Positions 32,827 to 42,664 of a DNA stretch of 64,000 nucleotides are shown here, piece by piece (position 1 is the first letter of the stretch; every line of letters starts with the position of its first letter). This DNA comes from Lachnospiraceae bacterium. GTDB lineage: Bacteria; Bacillota; Clostridia; Lachnospirales; Lachnospiraceae. A model generated the notes under the pieces. That model ran no database searches and had not been told where the DNA came from. It worked only from the letters and a program-made list of their open reading frames with translations. The stretch is from the NCBI GenBank assembly GCA_024699325.1, contig JAILPS010000028.1:1-64000 (forward strand), written 5' to 3'. The translations under genes were made by a program, and so were the position numbers.

Positions 32827-34758
32827 ATGGCGCGTGAAAAATATGATGCCAGCAGTATCAAAGTTTTAGAGGGACTTGAGGCGGTAAGAAAACGTCCGGG
32901 TATGTACATCGGAAGTGTTTCGACCTCAGGAATGAACCATCTTATATACGAGATTGTGGACAATGCGGTGGACGAGCATTTAGCCGGCTACTGCACGGAG
33001 ATCCATGTGACCATACAGGATGACTACTCAGTTATCGTAAGCGATAACGGCCGAGGAATTCCTGTAGGCATGCACGAGAAGGGAGTTCCGGCGGAGCGAC
33101 TGGTGTTCACCACGCTGCACGCGGGCGGTAAGTTTGACAACAACGCCTACAAGACCAGCGGCGGTCTCCACGGCGTGGGCTCTTCGGTTGTAAATGCTTT
33201 GTCAGAGTATTTAGAGGTCAGAGTCATGACCGGCGGGAAGATTTACTACGACGCATACCAGAAGGGTGAGCCTGACATGCTTCTTGACGAGAACGGGCTT
33301 CTTCCAATCATCGGAACCACGAAGAAGACAGGAACCACCATCACATTTCTTCCGGACAGCGAAATATTTGGCAAGATTAAATACAATGTGCCCATGATCA
33401 AGAGCCGTCTGCACGAGACGACATATCTCAATCCCGGCCTTAGAGTATTCTTCAACTGCGAAATCAAGGGCGAGGAGGAGAAGGCTGAGTTTTACGAGAC
33501 CGAGGGCATTCAGGCATATGTGAAGGAACTTAACAAGGGTAAGGCTGCCAAGACGGAGGTCATTCACTATCAGGGCAATTCTGAGGACATAGAGGTCGAG
33601 ATTGCCTTCCAGTTTGTGGACACATTTGAGGAGAAGATTCTCGGATACTGTAATAATATATACACCTCTGACGGTGGTACGCACATCACAGGCTTCAAGA
33701 CCAGATTCACACAGGTCATAAACACCTACGCCAGAGAGCTTGGAATGCTCAAGGAGAAGGATAATAACTTCACGGGAGCGGACACCAGATGCGGACTCAC
33801 GGCCATAGTTGCAATCAAACACCACGATCCCCTGTTTGAGGGACAGACCAAGACTAAGCTTGGAAGCGCGGACGCTGCCAGAGCGGTCAACAACGTGACC
33901 GGCGAGCAGATGGTGCTGTACTGTGATAAGAATCTCGACACTTTAAAGAGCATGATAGAGTGCGCCATGAAGTCTGCGAAGCTTCGCAAGGAGGAGGAGA
34001 AGGCCAAGAGCAACCTCCTCGGCAAGCAGAAGTATTCCTTCGACGGCAATGGAAAACTCGCCAACTGTGAGAGCAGAAATGCTGAGAAATGCGAGATATT
34101 CATAGTCGAGGGAGACAGTGCCGGCGGCTCTGCCAAGAAGGCCAGAAACCGCCAGTATCAGGCCATCATGCCGATAAGAGGTAAGATTCTCAACGTCGAG
34201 AAGGCGTCCATAGATAAGGTTTTAGCTAACGCGGAGATCAAATCCATGGTTCAGGCGTTTGGCTGCGGCTTCTCAGAGGGATACGGCAACGATTTTGACA
34301 TCTCCAAGCTTCGCTACAACAAGATTATAATCATGGCCGATGCCGACGTGGATGGAGCGCATATCAGCACGCTTCTTCTCACATTTTTCTACAGATTCAT
34401 GCCTGAGCTTATCAGCGAGGGACATGTGTATATCGCCATGCCGCCTCTTTACAAGGTCATTCCTTCAGGAAACGGCAAGCAGGAGTATCTGTTTGACGAC
34501 AAGTCGCTCGAGGATTACAGAAACAAGCACAAAAACAAGAAGTTTATTCTTCAGAGATACAAGGGTCTCGGAGAGATGGACGCAGACCAGCTCTGGGAGA
34601 CGACCATGAACCCTGAGGAGAGAAACCTTAAGCAGGTCAACATCGAGGACGGCCGCATGGCCAACGAGGTGACCGAGGTGCTCATGGGAAGCGATGTGGA
34701 GCCAAGACGTGAGTTCATCTACACACACGCCAGGGAAGCAGAGCTAGACATAACCTGA
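32827..34758 (+). CDS. parE: Type IIA DNA topoisomerase subunit B, probably topoisomerase IV ParE
   Basis: ATPase subunit of a type II topoisomerase. The 643-residue protein has the GHKL ATPase region (EIVDNAVDEH, DNGRGIP, TSGGLHGVGSSVVNAL), the transducer domain and a TOPRIM/C-terminal domain with EGDSAGGSAK, DADVDGAHI and KGLGEMDADQLWETTMNPE. The motifs are shared by GyrB and ParE. I prefer ParE because the pair is not beside dnaA/dnaN/recF and the partner subunit lacks the gyrase-defining GyrA box. The start ATG follows GGGGAGG. It is tightly linked to the partner gene. Confidence 0.85.
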   Translation: MAREKYDASSIKVLEGLEAVRKRPGMYIGSVSTSGMNHLIYEIVDNAVDEHLAGYCTEIHVTIQDDYSVIVSDNGRGIPVGMHEKGVPAERLVFTTLHAGGKFDNNAYKTSGGLHGVGSSVVNALSEYLEVRVMTGGKIYYDAYQKGEPDMLLDENGLLPIIGTTKKTGTTITFLPDSEIFGKIKYNVPMIKSRLHETTYLNPGLRVFFNCEIKGEEEKAEFYETEGIQAYVKELNKGKAAKTEVIHYQGNSEDIEVEIAFQFVDTFEEKILGYCNNIYTSDGGTHITGFKTRFTQVINTYARELGMLKEKDNNFTGADTRCGLTAIVAIKHHDPLFEGQTKTKLGSADAARAVNNVTGEQMVLYCDKNLDTLKSMIECAMKSAKLRKEEEKAKSNLLGKQKYSFDGNGKLANCESRNAEKCEIFIVEGDSAGGSAKKARNRQYQAIMPIRGKILNVEKASIDKVLANAEIKSMVQAFGCGFSEGYGNDFDISKLRYNKIIIMADADVDGAHISTLLLTFFYRFMPELISEGHVYIAMPPLYKVIPSGNGKQEYLFDDKSLEDYRNKHKNKKFILQRYKGLGEMDADQLWETTMNPEERNLKQVNIEDGRMANEVTEVLMGSDVEPRREFIYTHAREAELDIT

Positions 34759-34794
34759 TAATCTTAGAAACTAGAACTTATTTGGGAGAGGGAA

Positions 34795-37041
34795 ATGGCT
34801 GAAAATATTTATCAAACCGAATTTTCTGCAGAAATGCAGCAAGCATATATAAACTATTCGATGTCCGTAATCACGGCCCGCGCGGTGCCGGATGTCAGAG
34901 ACGGACTAAAGCCTGTTCAGAGGCGTGTTCTCTACGCCATGGACGAGTTGGGCTTAAACTATGACAAGCCTCACAGAAAGTCTGCCCGTATCGTCGGCGA
35001 TACCATGGGTAAGTATCACCCCCACGGCGACAGCTCAATCTATGAGACATTGGTCGTGCTTAGCCAGGATTTTAAGAAGGGGATGGCTCTCGTTGACGGC
35101 CACGGAAACTTCGGCTCCATAGAGGGAGACGGGGCGGCTGCCATGCGATACACGGAGGCCAGACTCAAGAAGTTTACGCAGGATGTGTATCTTGCAGACC
35201 TCGACAAAAACACTGTGGATTTTATGCCGAACTTCGATGAGACAGAGAAGGAGCCCACGGTTCTGCCTGTAAGGATTCCTAACGTTTTGGTGAACGGCTC
35301 AGAGGGTATCGCAGTCGGCATGACAACCTCCATTCCGCCCCACAACCTGGGAGAGGTTGTTGACGCTGTTAAATATATGCTCGACTACCCGGATGCCTCT
35401 ACAGAGGAGCTCATGAACTTCGTGAAGGGTCCTGACTTCCCCACAGGCGGAATAGTGACCAACAAGGATGAGCTGGCTGAGATCTACGAGACCGGCAAGG
35501 GAAAGATTAAGCTAAGAGGCCGCGCCGAGATTGTTAGGGGCAAGAAGAAGAGCGATAAGGACTGTATTGTCATCACAGAGATACCATACACCATGGTGGG
35601 CGCCAATATCGCGAAGTTTTTAAGCGATGTTGTGGAGCTGGTGGAGACGCATAAGCTTCCAGACATCACAGATATATCCAACCAGAGCAAGGACAATGTA
35701 CGAATTGTCATCGAGCTTAAGAAGGGCGCAGACGCCGAGAAAACACTTCAGGGACTCTATAAGAAGACCAAACTCGAGGACACATTTGGCGTAAACAATC
35801 TGGTCATCTGCGACGGAAAGCCTAAGGTTTTAGGACTTAAGGAGATCATCGCGGAGAATATTAAGTTCCAGTTTGAGATAAATACCAGAAAATACACCAC
35901 ACTTCTCGCAAAGGAGAGGGATAAGAAGGAGATTCAGGAAGGTCTCATCAAGGCTGTGGACATCATTGACCTGATCATCGAGATAATCAGGGGCAGTAAG
36001 AATATCGCCATGGCGAAGGACTGCTTAGTTAACGGCAACACCACCGACATCAATTTTAAGACCAGAACCAGCAAGTCAGCGGCCTCCAAGCTTAGATTTA
36101 CCGAGGCGCAGGCGCAGGCAATCCTGGAGCTTCGCTTGAGTAAGCTCATCGGTTTAGAGATCTTAGCACTTCAGAAGGAGCACGAGGATACTCTTAAGAG
36201 GATTGCAGACTACGAGGATATTCTAAACAACAAGAAATCCATGGTTAAGACCATCAAGAAGGATTTAGACGCCATCAGGAAGGAATATGCTGTAGCGAGA
36301 ATTACAACCATCGAGAACAGCGAGGCCGCAGTTTACGAGGAGGAGCCTGAGCAGGAGATGCCTCTTGTGTTTGCCATGAACCGTTTTGGCTACATGAAGA
36401 CACTCGAGCCTACAGTTTTTGCCAAGAACGAGGAGGCGGTACGCTTAGAGAGTAAGACCGTGTTTGACGTCATGAGTAACGCAAGCATTGCCGTGTTCAC
36501 GCGCGAGGGAACCATGCATCAGATTAAGGTGAAGGACATCCCAACCTGCAAGCCTAAGGACAAGGGCGTGCCCGTGGACAACCTCTGCAACTACGACAGC
36601 AAGACCGAGAATATAATCGCGGTTTACCCTGTGAGCGCATTTGAAAACAACAATATTATCTTCATAACCGAGAAGGGTCTCGGCAAGGCCGTAAGCGGCA
36701 CAGAATTTATAAGCATCAAGAAGACCATTGCCAGCGGAAAACTCTCTGAGGGTGACGCCTATGCGGGCGTAGTGCTTGGCGATAAGAAACACGTGGCAAT
36801 CCTCACAGACGCCGGAACAGGTGTCAGATATGATATAAGTGAGCTTCCTGTACAGAAGAAGACTGCGCTTGGCGTGAAGGCAGTCAAGATGGCGGCAAAC
36901 ACCAGGGCGAAGGCGGCCTACGGACTCGATCCGAAGGAGGAGCTTAGCGTATCATTTGAGACCAGGACGGTTCTGGTATCTGCGCTCAAAAACAGAAAGA
37001 AGGATGCCAAGCCTGAAAAACTCACATATGTCTCAGAGTAA
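34795..37041 (+). CDS. parC: Type IIA DNA topoisomerase subunit A, probably topoisomerase IV ParC
   Basis: The breakage-reunion subunit, 748 residues, shorter than typical GyrA (~820-840). The active tyrosine is in [10 protein letters not shown] near residue 119. The quinolone region reads [13 protein letters not shown], with Ser and Glu at the positions usual for sensitive ParC. The C-terminal domain is a reduced beta-pinwheel, and no QRRGGKG-like GyrA box is seen, so DNA wrapping and negative supercoiling are unlikely. A possible alternative is an atypical gyrase. It follows parE by 36 bases; no terminator is visible after it. Confidence 0.85.
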   Translation: MAENIYQTEFSAEMQQAYINYSMSVITARAVPDVRDGLKPVQRRVLYAMDELGLNYDKPHRKSARIVGDTMGKYHPHGDSSIYETLVVLSQDFKKGMALVDGHGNFGSIEGDGAAAMRYTEARLKKFTQDVYLADLDKNTVDFMPNFDETEKEPTVLPVRIPNVLVNGSEGIAVGMTTSIPPHNLGEVVDAVKYMLDYPDASTEELMNFVKGPDFPTGGIVTNKDELAEIYETGKGKIKLRGRAEIVRGKKKSDKDCIVITEIPYTMVGANIAKFLSDVVELVETHKLPDITDISNQSKDNVRIVIELKKGADAEKTLQGLYKKTKLEDTFGVNNLVICDGKPKVLGLKEIIAENIKFQFEINTRKYTTLLAKERDKKEIQEGLIKAVDIIDLIIEIIRGSKNIAMAKDCLVNGNTTDINFKTRTSKSAASKLRFTEAQAQAILELRLSKLIGLEILALQKEHEDTLKRIADYEDILNNKKSMVKTIKKDLDAIRKEYAVARITTIENSEAAVYEEEPEQEMPLVFAMNRFGYMKTLEPTVFAKNEEAVRLESKTVFDVMSNASIAVFTREGTMHQIKVKDIPTCKPKDKGVPVDNLCNYDSKTENIIAVYPVSAFENNNIIFITEKGLGKAVSGTEFISIKKTIASGKLSEGDAYAGVVLGDKKHVAILTDAGTGVRYDISELPVQKKTALGVKAVKMAANTRAKAAYGLDPKEELSVSFETRTVLVSALKNRKKDAKPEKLTYVSE

Positions 37042-37076
37042 TGTCTTAATATTTTGTGTATTTTTTGTGAGTTTGC

Positions 37077-37105
37077 TTGTCATATCAGACTATGCGTGAT
37101 ATAAT
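37077..37105 (+). promoter_or_regulatory. Promoter of the trigger-factor-like lipoprotein gene
   Basis: TTGTCA and TATAAT are spaced by 17 bases, about 52 bases before the start codon. Confidence 0.65.
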
Positions 37106-37157
37106 CGGCGGGACGTCAAAGTCGCTATTTTATTTATGAATTAAGAGAGGGTAAATA

Positions 37158-38345
37158 ATGAAATCTAAGAAGATAATTGTCGCAGGCTTATCTGTGGCAA
37201 TGGTTATGGGAGTCATGACAGGCTGTGACGGCAAGACCGACACAACTGACACAACTACAACTACAGTGGCAGGGCTTATAAACGGCACTGACGCAACTAT
37301 CGGAGATCCGGCTGCAGACGCAACTACAACCGCAGCTTCTGAGGCAGTTACATATGAGCTTGTTTATGTTGACAAGATGACGATCGACTACTCTAAGTAT
37401 GTTGATGTCTCTAACTGGAAGAATGCATCTGTCAAGGCTGAGGATGTTGAGCTTACAGACTTCGAGAAGCAGTACTATGTTGCATATGCCCTTGAGACCA
37501 CCCTTGGCATCACACGCGAGGATATCACAGACAGAACAGTTCAGGCCGGCGACACAGTTACCATTGATTTTAAGGGTTATGTTGACGGTGAGGAGTTAGA
37601 GAACGGAAGCGGAGAGGGCGCAGAGCTCACAATCGGTTCCGGCCAGTTCATTGAAGGCTTTGAATCAGGGCTTGTAGGCGCAGCAATCGGAGAGACAGTA
37701 ACTCTTGAGCTCGCATTTCCTGATCCATATCCAAACAACGAGGAGCTCAGCGGCGTTCCTGTTAAATTCGACGTTACAGTCAAAGCTATAAGCGGCTACG
37801 GCGAAGTCGCAGACGATGCAATCGCTTCAGCCACAGCATCTCTTGAGAAGAGCTACGCCACATATGATGAGTATGCGGCATCAGTAATTGAGACAGCTCA
37901 GACAGAGCGCACACAGAATGCTGTATGGCAGGCGGTTATCGACAACTGCGAGCAGCTCGCTGTAAATGAGGAGCTTCAGGAGGAGTATATAAGCACATAC
38001 CTCTACTACTTCAGCTCTATGTCACAGTACTACGGCGTGGATATGGAGACTTTCCTGTATTATTACTACGGCTTCGATACAGTCGATGCCTTCAAGGAGG
38101 CACTTGCCCCTTCAGCTGAGCAGTATGCATTCCAGGCAATGGTAGTTCTTGGCATCGCTGATATGGAGAATATCACTGTGACAGAGGATGACATTATCGA
38201 TGACTACAACACAGAGCTCCAGAACACATACGCAGGCGACGAGGCAGCTATGACAGCAGCCGGAAACACCAAGGATGCGTTCATGTATGACAGAGTTTTA
38301 GAGCAGGTTGAGTCTCTCATCTACGAGACAATCCAGGTTCAGTAA
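37158..38345 (+). CDS. Extracytoplasmic trigger-factor-like lipoprotein with an FKBP peptidyl-prolyl isomerase domain
   Basis: A 395-residue lipoprotein with lipobox VMTGC (cysteine 23), then a Thr/Asp-rich linker to about residue 65. An FKBP-type domain occupies about 127-212 (GDTVTIDFKGYVDGEEL, then GSGQFIEGFESGLVG, then VPVKFDVTVKAI). The remaining ~180 helical residues resemble the trigger-factor C-terminal chaperone arms (NAVWQAVIDNCE, DMENITVTEDDI). The trigger-factor ribosome-binding domain is missing and replaced by the lipid anchor, so it probably assists folding of exported proteins, comparable in place to PrsA. The real trigger factor is at 40661. Confidence 0.9.
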   Translation: MKSKKIIVAGLSVAMVMGVMTGCDGKTDTTDTTTTTVAGLINGTDATIGDPAADATTTAASEAVTYELVYVDKMTIDYSKYVDVSNWKNASVKAEDVELTDFEKQYYVAYALETTLGITREDITDRTVQAGDTVTIDFKGYVDGEELENGSGEGAELTIGSGQFIEGFESGLVGAAIGETVTLELAFPDPYPNNEELSGVPVKFDVTVKAISGYGEVADDAIASATASLEKSYATYDEYAASVIETAQTERTQNAVWQAVIDNCEQLAVNEELQEEYISTYLYYFSSMSQYYGVDMETFLYYYYGFDTVDAFKEALAPSAEQYAFQAMVVLGIADMENITVTEDDIIDDYNTELQNTYAGDEAAMTAAGNTKDAFMYDRVLEQVESLIYETIQVQ

Positions 38346-38360
38346 TCACTTGATTTCAGG

Positions 38361-38388
38361 GCGGGTGGCGTTTGCCATCCGCTTTTTT
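38361..38388 (+). terminator. Terminator after the trigger-factor-like lipoprotein gene
   Basis: A 9-base-pair stem (GCGGGTGGC / GCCATCCGC, one G-T pair) with a GTTT loop is followed by six T. Confidence 0.88.
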
Positions 38389-38392
38389 GACG

Positions 38393-38423
38393 CAAAAAAT
38401 CCCAGGCAGCTTAACTGCCCGGG
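38393..38423 (-). terminator. Terminator of argG
   Basis: On the minus strand the stem CCCGGGCAG / CTGCCTGGG is followed by ATTTTTT. It lies back to back with the terminator of the convergent lipoprotein gene. Confidence 0.88.
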
Positions 38424-38437
38424 ATGCGTTGTAAATA

Positions 38438-39664
38438 TTAGTTGTTGTCGTTCTCGGCTGCAGCCTTCTTCATGGCGCGAACCTTGAGTGAGAGACCGAA
38501 GAGGTTGATGAATCCCTCTGCGTCGTGGTGGTCATAGAGCTCTCCGGTTGTGAATGAAGCTAAGCTCTCTGAGTAGAGGCTGTACGGAGAGGTTGTGCCC
38601 TGCTTGATGATGTTGCCCTTATAGAGCTTCATCTTGCATTCGCCTGTCATGTACTGCTCAGTAGACTCGATGAATGCCTGAAGAGCCTCGCGAAGAGGTG
38701 TGAACCACTTGCCCTCGTATACAACGTCTGCGAACTTAGAGCCGACAACCTTCTTGAAAGCAAATGTGTCTCGGTCGGAGATGAGCTCCTCGAGCTGCTT
38801 ATGTGCCTCCATGAGGATTGTTCCGCCGGGAGTCTCGTAAACGCCACGTGACTTCATACCAACAACGCGGTTCTCGACGATGTCGATGATGCCGATACCG
38901 TGCTTGCCGCCGAGGATGTTTAACTCCTTAATGATGTCAGAAACCTTCATCTTCTTGCCGTTAAGAGCAACAGGAACGCCCTTCTCGAAGGAAATGCTTA
39001 ACTCCTCTGCCTCGTCAGGTGCCTTCTCAGGTGAGTTGCCGAGAACTAAGAGGTGATCATAGTTAGGTGCGTTGGAAGGATCCTCGAGCTCGAGACCCTC
39101 GTGGCTTATATGCCAGAGGTTTCTGTCACGGCTGTAGCTTGAATCTGCCTCGAATGGAAGCTTAATTCCGTGATCCTCACAGTATTTAATCTCGTCTTCT
39201 CTTGACTGCATCTTCCATGTCTCGTTGAGACGCCATGGAGCGATGATCTTGATGTCAGGAGCGAGAGCCTTAATGCCAAGCTCGAAACGAACCTGGTCGT
39301 TACCCTTACCTGTAGCGCCGTGGCAGATGGCAACTGCGCCCTCCTTGCGGGCAATCTCAACCAGCTTCTTGGCGATGAGAGGTCTTGCCATTGATGTACC
39401 TAAGAGGTACTTATTCTCATAAACTGCTCCAGCCTGTACGCATGGAACGATATAGTCGTCGCAGAACTCGTCAACAACATCTAAGATGTAGAGTTTCTCT
39501 GCTCCACAGTATTTAGCTCTCTCCTCGAGACCGTCGAGCTCCTTGCCCTGTCCAACATCGATACAGCAGCAGATTACATCGTAGTTATAGTTCTCCTTGA
39601 GCCATGGGATGATGGCTGTGGTGTCAAGACCACCGGAATACGCCAGAACAACCTTTTCCTTCAT
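38438..39664 (-). CDS. argG: Argininosuccinate synthase
   Basis: Condenses citrulline and aspartate with ATP in arginine synthesis. The 408 residues include the P-loop [30 protein letters not shown] and [15 protein letters not shown], all diagnostic. The ATG follows AAGGAGA. argH is not adjacent in this window, so the usual argGH pair is split or argH lies elsewhere. Codon use is strongly biased, suggesting high expression. The C-terminus is a short Lys/Ala/Glu/Asn tail. Confidence 0.97.
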   Translation of the reverse strand: MKEKVVLAYSGGLDTTAIIPWLKENYNYDVICCCIDVGQGKELDGLEERAKYCGAEKLYILDVVDEFCDDYIVPCVQAGAVYENKYLLGTSMARPLIAKKLVEIARKEGAVAICHGATGKGNDQVRFELGIKALAPDIKIIAPWRLNETWKMQSREDEIKYCEDHGIKLPFEADSSYSRDRNLWHISHEGLELEDPSNAPNYDHLLVLGNSPEKAPDEAEELSISFEKGVPVALNGKKMKVSDIIKELNILGGKHGIGIIDIVENRVVGMKSRGVYETPGGTILMEAHKQLEELISDRDTFAFKKVVGSKFADVVYEGKWFTPLREALQAFIESTEQYMTGECKMKLYKGNIIKQGTTSPYSLYSESLASFTTGELYDHHDAEGFINLFGLSLKVRAMKKAAAENDNN

Positions 39665-39928
39665 AGTTAAATCTCCTTTTCGTGCATTATATAAATATAT
39701 AAAGCGTCGTGCCCCACGCGATGCGCCTTAAGAGCGCAAATACAGGACAGCACAATCACCAAATAGTCTATATCAATTTTTAATAAAATGCAATGAGAAA
39801 TTTCATGGGATATAATTCGTACTTCATATCTGTATAATTGACTTATGGGAGCCGTAGAGATATAATTTAGAGCAGTATATGTCAGGTTTTGCCTAGAACC
39901 TGACAGTTTTGGAAGATGGAGGTTTCTT
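39665..39928. other. Intergenic region between argG and the DJ-1 family gene
   Basis: This 264-base AT-rich stretch is the longest gap in the window. It holds the argG leader (minus strand) and the DJ-1 gene promoter. On the minus strand only weak promoter-like elements are seen (TTGCAT followed by TATAGA with short spacing). No T-box, riboswitch, small ORF or clear ARG-box could be made out. Confidence 0.6.
39838..39866 (+). promoter_or_regulatory. DJ-1 family gene promoter
   Basis: TTGACT and TATAAT are 17 bases apart, about 62 bases upstream of the ATG. Confidence 0.65.
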
Positions 39929-40492
39929 ATGGCAGAGGTTTATGCATTTCTTGCAGATGGTTTTGAGCTTGTGGAATGTCTGGCGGTTGTGGACGTTTTG
40001 AGAAGAGGCAGGGTTGATATACAGACGGTTTCCATAACAGGTAACAGGGTTGTGACCTGCTCGCACGGTGTCCCTGTGACTGCTGACAAGCTGTGGGAGG
40101 AGATTGACGCTTCTGACGCTAAAATGCTGTTCCTTCCGGGCGGCAAGAAGGGCACGGATTCTCTGGCTGTCTTTAAGCCGCTTATCGATGCGCTCAAGAA
40201 GGCGGCTGCAGACCCTGACAGAAGGGTTGCGGCTATATGCGCTGCGCCAAGCGTTTTGGGACAGAACGGACTGTTGGTTGGAAGAGAGTGCACATGCTAT
40301 CCGGGTTTTGAGGATAAGCTTATAGAGGCAGAGTATGTTCCGCATAAGGGAGTTGTGACGGACGGAAACATCACAACCGCAAGAGGCATGGGCGTGAGCA
40401 CCGATATGGGACTTGAACTTCTGGCACTTCTCAGAGACAGAGCATTATCCGACACCATTAAGGCACAGATTCAGCACCCTGACACGCTGTAG
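39929..40492 (+). CDS. DJ-1/PfpI family protein (YajL/ThiJ type)
   Basis: A 187-residue protein of the DJ-1 superfamily. The reactive cysteine is Cys104 in the nucleophile elbow VAAICAAPSVLG; the conserved acidic partner is Glu13 in ADGFELVE. FLPGGKKGTD and NITTARGMGVSTDMGLELL are further family landmarks. Members act as protein-deglycase-like, chaperone or redox proteins; the exact role is unsettled. It has its own promoter and shows no operon partner; no terminator hairpin is evident before the tig promoter. Confidence 0.9.
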   Translation: MAEVYAFLADGFELVECLAVVDVLRRGRVDIQTVSITGNRVVTCSHGVPVTADKLWEEIDASDAKMLFLPGGKKGTDSLAVFKPLIDALKKAAADPDRRVAAICAAPSVLGQNGLLVGRECTCYPGFEDKLIEAEYVPHKGVVTDGNITTARGMGVSTDMGLELLALLRDRALSDTIKAQIQHPDTL

Positions 40493-40520
40493 TATTTTCA
40501 TAAATTAATTCAAAAAATAC

Positions 40521-40549
40521 TAGCAATATCAGATTGCTTGTGCTATAAT
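40521..40549 (+). promoter_or_regulatory. Extended -10 promoter of tig-clpP
   Basis: TGCTATAAT is a full extended -10 element; a weak TAGCAA lies 17 bases upstream. It leaves a leader of about 105 bases before tig. No CIRCE or CtsR-like box was recognised. Confidence 0.6.
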
Positions 40550-40660
40550 ACCACTCTGTGTGACCACGTTTAGGGGCGAGTGCGCTCATCTCCGGGTCAA
40601 ACATATATTATTTTTTTAAGGAAGGTGGCAGCCATCCGGCGTGCCAGAGGAGGTTTTTTA

Positions 40661-41956
40661 ATGAGCGTTCAGGTAGAAAAGCTTGAGAAGAGTACAGCAA
40701 AACTGACAATTGAGGTATCTGCAGAGAAGTTTGAGGAAGGCCTCGAGAAGTCATATCAGAAGAATAAGTCACGTTTCAATATCCAGGGTTTCAGAAAGGG
40801 TCATGCTCCAAGGAAGTTCGTTGAGAAGTTCTACGGCGCTGAGGTTCTTTACGAGGATGCAGCTAATGCAATCATCCCTGAGGCATATCAGGAGGCATAT
40901 GAGGAGGCTTCTAAGGAGTTAGAGATCGCTTCACGTCCTGAGATTGACGTTACACAGATTGAGAAGGGCAAGAGCTTCATCTTCACAGCTACAGTTGCAA
41001 CGAAGCCTGTTGTAACTCTTGGACAGTACAAGGGTGTAGAGGTTGAGAAGACATCTGTAGAGGTTACAGACGAGGATGTTGAGAACGAGATTAAGAAGGT
41101 ACAGGAGGCTAACTCACGTACAATTAACGTTACAGACAGAGCAGTAGAAACAGGCGATACAGCAGTTATCGACTTCGAGGGCTTCGTTGACGGCGTTGCA
41201 TTTGACGGCGGCAAGGGCTCAGATTACTCTCTTGTAATCGGCTCACACAGCTTCATCGACACATTTGAGGATCAGATCGTTGGCCACAGCATCGGCGACG
41301 AGTTTGATGTCAACGTGACATTCCCTGCAGAGTACGGCGTGGCAGATCTTGCCGGCAAGCCTGCAGTATTCAAGGTAGCAGTTAAGGCTATCAAGACCAA
41401 GGAGCTTCCAGAGGTTGACGACGAGTTTGTAAGCGAGGTAGCTGATGACTGTGAGACAGTTGAGGCATATAAGGAGTCACTTAAGAAGCAGTTAGCTGAG
41501 AAGAAGGAGAAGGAGGCTAAGCAGGCTAAGGAAGATGCAGCAGTTAACAAGGTTGTTGAGTCTTCTACAGTTGAGATTTCAGACCTTCACATCCGCGACA
41601 TGGTTAAGAACATGATCGATGAGATGGCTCAGAACCTTCAGCAGCAGGGTATCTCCATGGATATGTACCTTCAGTACACAGGTATGACCAACGAGCAGCT
41701 TGAGCAGCAGATGGCACCAAGAGCAGAGGATAGAATTAAGTCAAGAGAGGTTCTTGAGGCAGTTGCAGTTGCTGAGAACATCACAGTATCTGACGAGGAG
41801 TTAGACGCTAAGTTTGCAGAAATCGGCTCACGTTACAACATGGAAGTTGAGAAGGTTAAGAGCGCACTTGGCGAGGCTGGTGCTAAGAGCGTAGCTGAGG
41901 ACGTTAAGGTTTCCAAGGCTGTAGAGCTCATCGCAGACAGCGCAGTGGAGAAGTAA
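40661..41956 (+). CDS. tig: Trigger factor
   Basis: Ribosome-associated chaperone and prolyl isomerase. The track's start at 40580 adds 27 residues unlike the family; the ATG at 40661 follows AGAGGAGG and gives MSVQVEKLEKSTAKLTIEV, 431 residues. The ribosome-binding signature appears as NIQGFRKGHAPRKFVEKFYG. The FKBP domain is at about 150-235 (GDTAVIDFEGFVDGVAFDGG), and the C-terminal arms follow. It is first in the order tig-clpP-clpX-lon, classic for coupling folding with proteolysis. Codon bias is strong. Confidence 0.96.
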   Translation: MSVQVEKLEKSTAKLTIEVSAEKFEEGLEKSYQKNKSRFNIQGFRKGHAPRKFVEKFYGAEVLYEDAANAIIPEAYQEAYEEASKELEIASRPEIDVTQIEKGKSFIFTATVATKPVVTLGQYKGVEVEKTSVEVTDEDVENEIKKVQEANSRTINVTDRAVETGDTAVIDFEGFVDGVAFDGGKGSDYSLVIGSHSFIDTFEDQIVGHSIGDEFDVNVTFPAEYGVADLAGKPAVFKVAVKAIKTKELPEVDDEFVSEVADDCETVEAYKESLKKQLAEKKEKEAKQAKEDAAVNKVVESSTVEISDLHIRDMVKNMIDEMAQNLQQQGISMDMYLQYTGMTNEQLEQQMAPRAEDRIKSREVLEAVAVAENITVSDEELDAKFAEIGSRYNMEVEKVKSALGEAGAKSVAEDVKVSKAVELIADSAVEK

Positions 41957-41983
41957 TAAAACTCCACAGAACAGGAGGGTTTT

Positions 41984-42568
41984 ATGTCATTAGTTCCATA
42001 TGTCATTGAGCAGACCGGTCACGGCGAGCGCTCATATGATATCTATTCAAGATTACTCAAGGACAGAATCATTTTCCTCGGTGAGGAGGTTAACGACGTT
42101 ACCGCTTCCATCATCGTGGCCGAGCTTCTGTTTTTGGAGGCTGAGGATCCCGACAAGGATATAAGCCTGTATATCAACAGCCCGGGCGGTTCAGTTACCG
42201 CTGGTATGGCTATCTATGACACGATGCAGTACATCAAGTGTGATGTGTCAACCATCTGCATCGGCATGGCAGCCAGCATGGGCGCATTCCTTCTTGCAGG
42301 CGGTAAGAAGGGCAAGCGTTACGCGCTTCCAAACTCTGAGATCATGATTCACCAGCCTTCAGGCGGTGCTAGAGGTCAGGCTACAGAGATTCGCATCGTA
42401 GCTGAGCAGATCTTAAAGACCAAGGAGCAGTTAAACCGCATCCTTGCAGAGAACTGCGGACAGGATATTGCTAAGGTTGCCGAGGATACAGAGCGCGACA
42501 ACTACATGACAGCTAACGAGGCTTTAGAGTATGGTCTCATCGACGCAGTCATGACTAACAGACAGTAA
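41984..42568 (+). CDS. clpP: ATP-dependent Clp protease proteolytic subunit
   Basis: The serine peptidase subunit, 194 residues. The catalytic serine is Ser98 in [11 protein letters not shown], histidine is His123 in [11 protein letters not shown], and the aspartate follows in the C-terminal helix region. It works with ClpX, encoded next, or other Clp ATPases. It starts 27 bases after tig with AGGAGG before the ATG and no separate promoter, so it shares the tig transcript. Confidence 0.97.
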   Translation: MSLVPYVIEQTGHGERSYDIYSRLLKDRIIFLGEEVNDVTASIIVAELLFLEAEDPDKDISLYINSPGGSVTAGMAIYDTMQYIKCDVSTICIGMAASMGAFLLAGGKKGKRYALPNSEIMIHQPSGGARGQATEIRIVAEQILKTKEQLNRILAENCGQDIAKVAEDTERDNYMTANEALEYGLIDAVMTNRQ

Positions 42569-42580
42569 TAATATTTCTAT

Positions 42581-42616
42581 GATATGCGACATATGTTTAA
42601 ACATAAGTCGCATATC
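42581..42616 (+). other. Stem-loop between clpP and clpX
   Basis: A long imperfect stem (GATATGCGAC / GTCGCATATC plus inner ATGT/ACAT pairs) without a T-run. It may be a processing or stability element rather than a terminator. Confidence 0.65.
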
Positions 42617-42664
42617 TATTATCAAGTATCTGCTTGACTTTTGTAATAACTATTTGGAGAAAAT

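Noticed and set aside
33211-33825. Minus-strand ORF of 204 residues
   Set aside because: It mirrors the parE coding frame and has no start signal or family features.
32827-37041. Assignment as gyrB-gyrA
   Set aside because: No GyrA box, short A subunit, and not beside dnaA/recF; ParE-ParC is more likely though not proven.
39665-39837. T-box or arginine-responsive leader for argG
   Set aside because: No T-box sequence or clear ARG-box pair was visible; only an AT-rich leader is seen.
40580-40660. Extended N-terminus of trigger factor in the ORF track
   Set aside because: The added residues are unlike any trigger factor and precede a strong AGAGGAGG site at the usual ATG.
42634-42664. Promoter before clpX (TTGACT at 42634)
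   Set aside because: No -10 element is found at proper spacing before the start codon.
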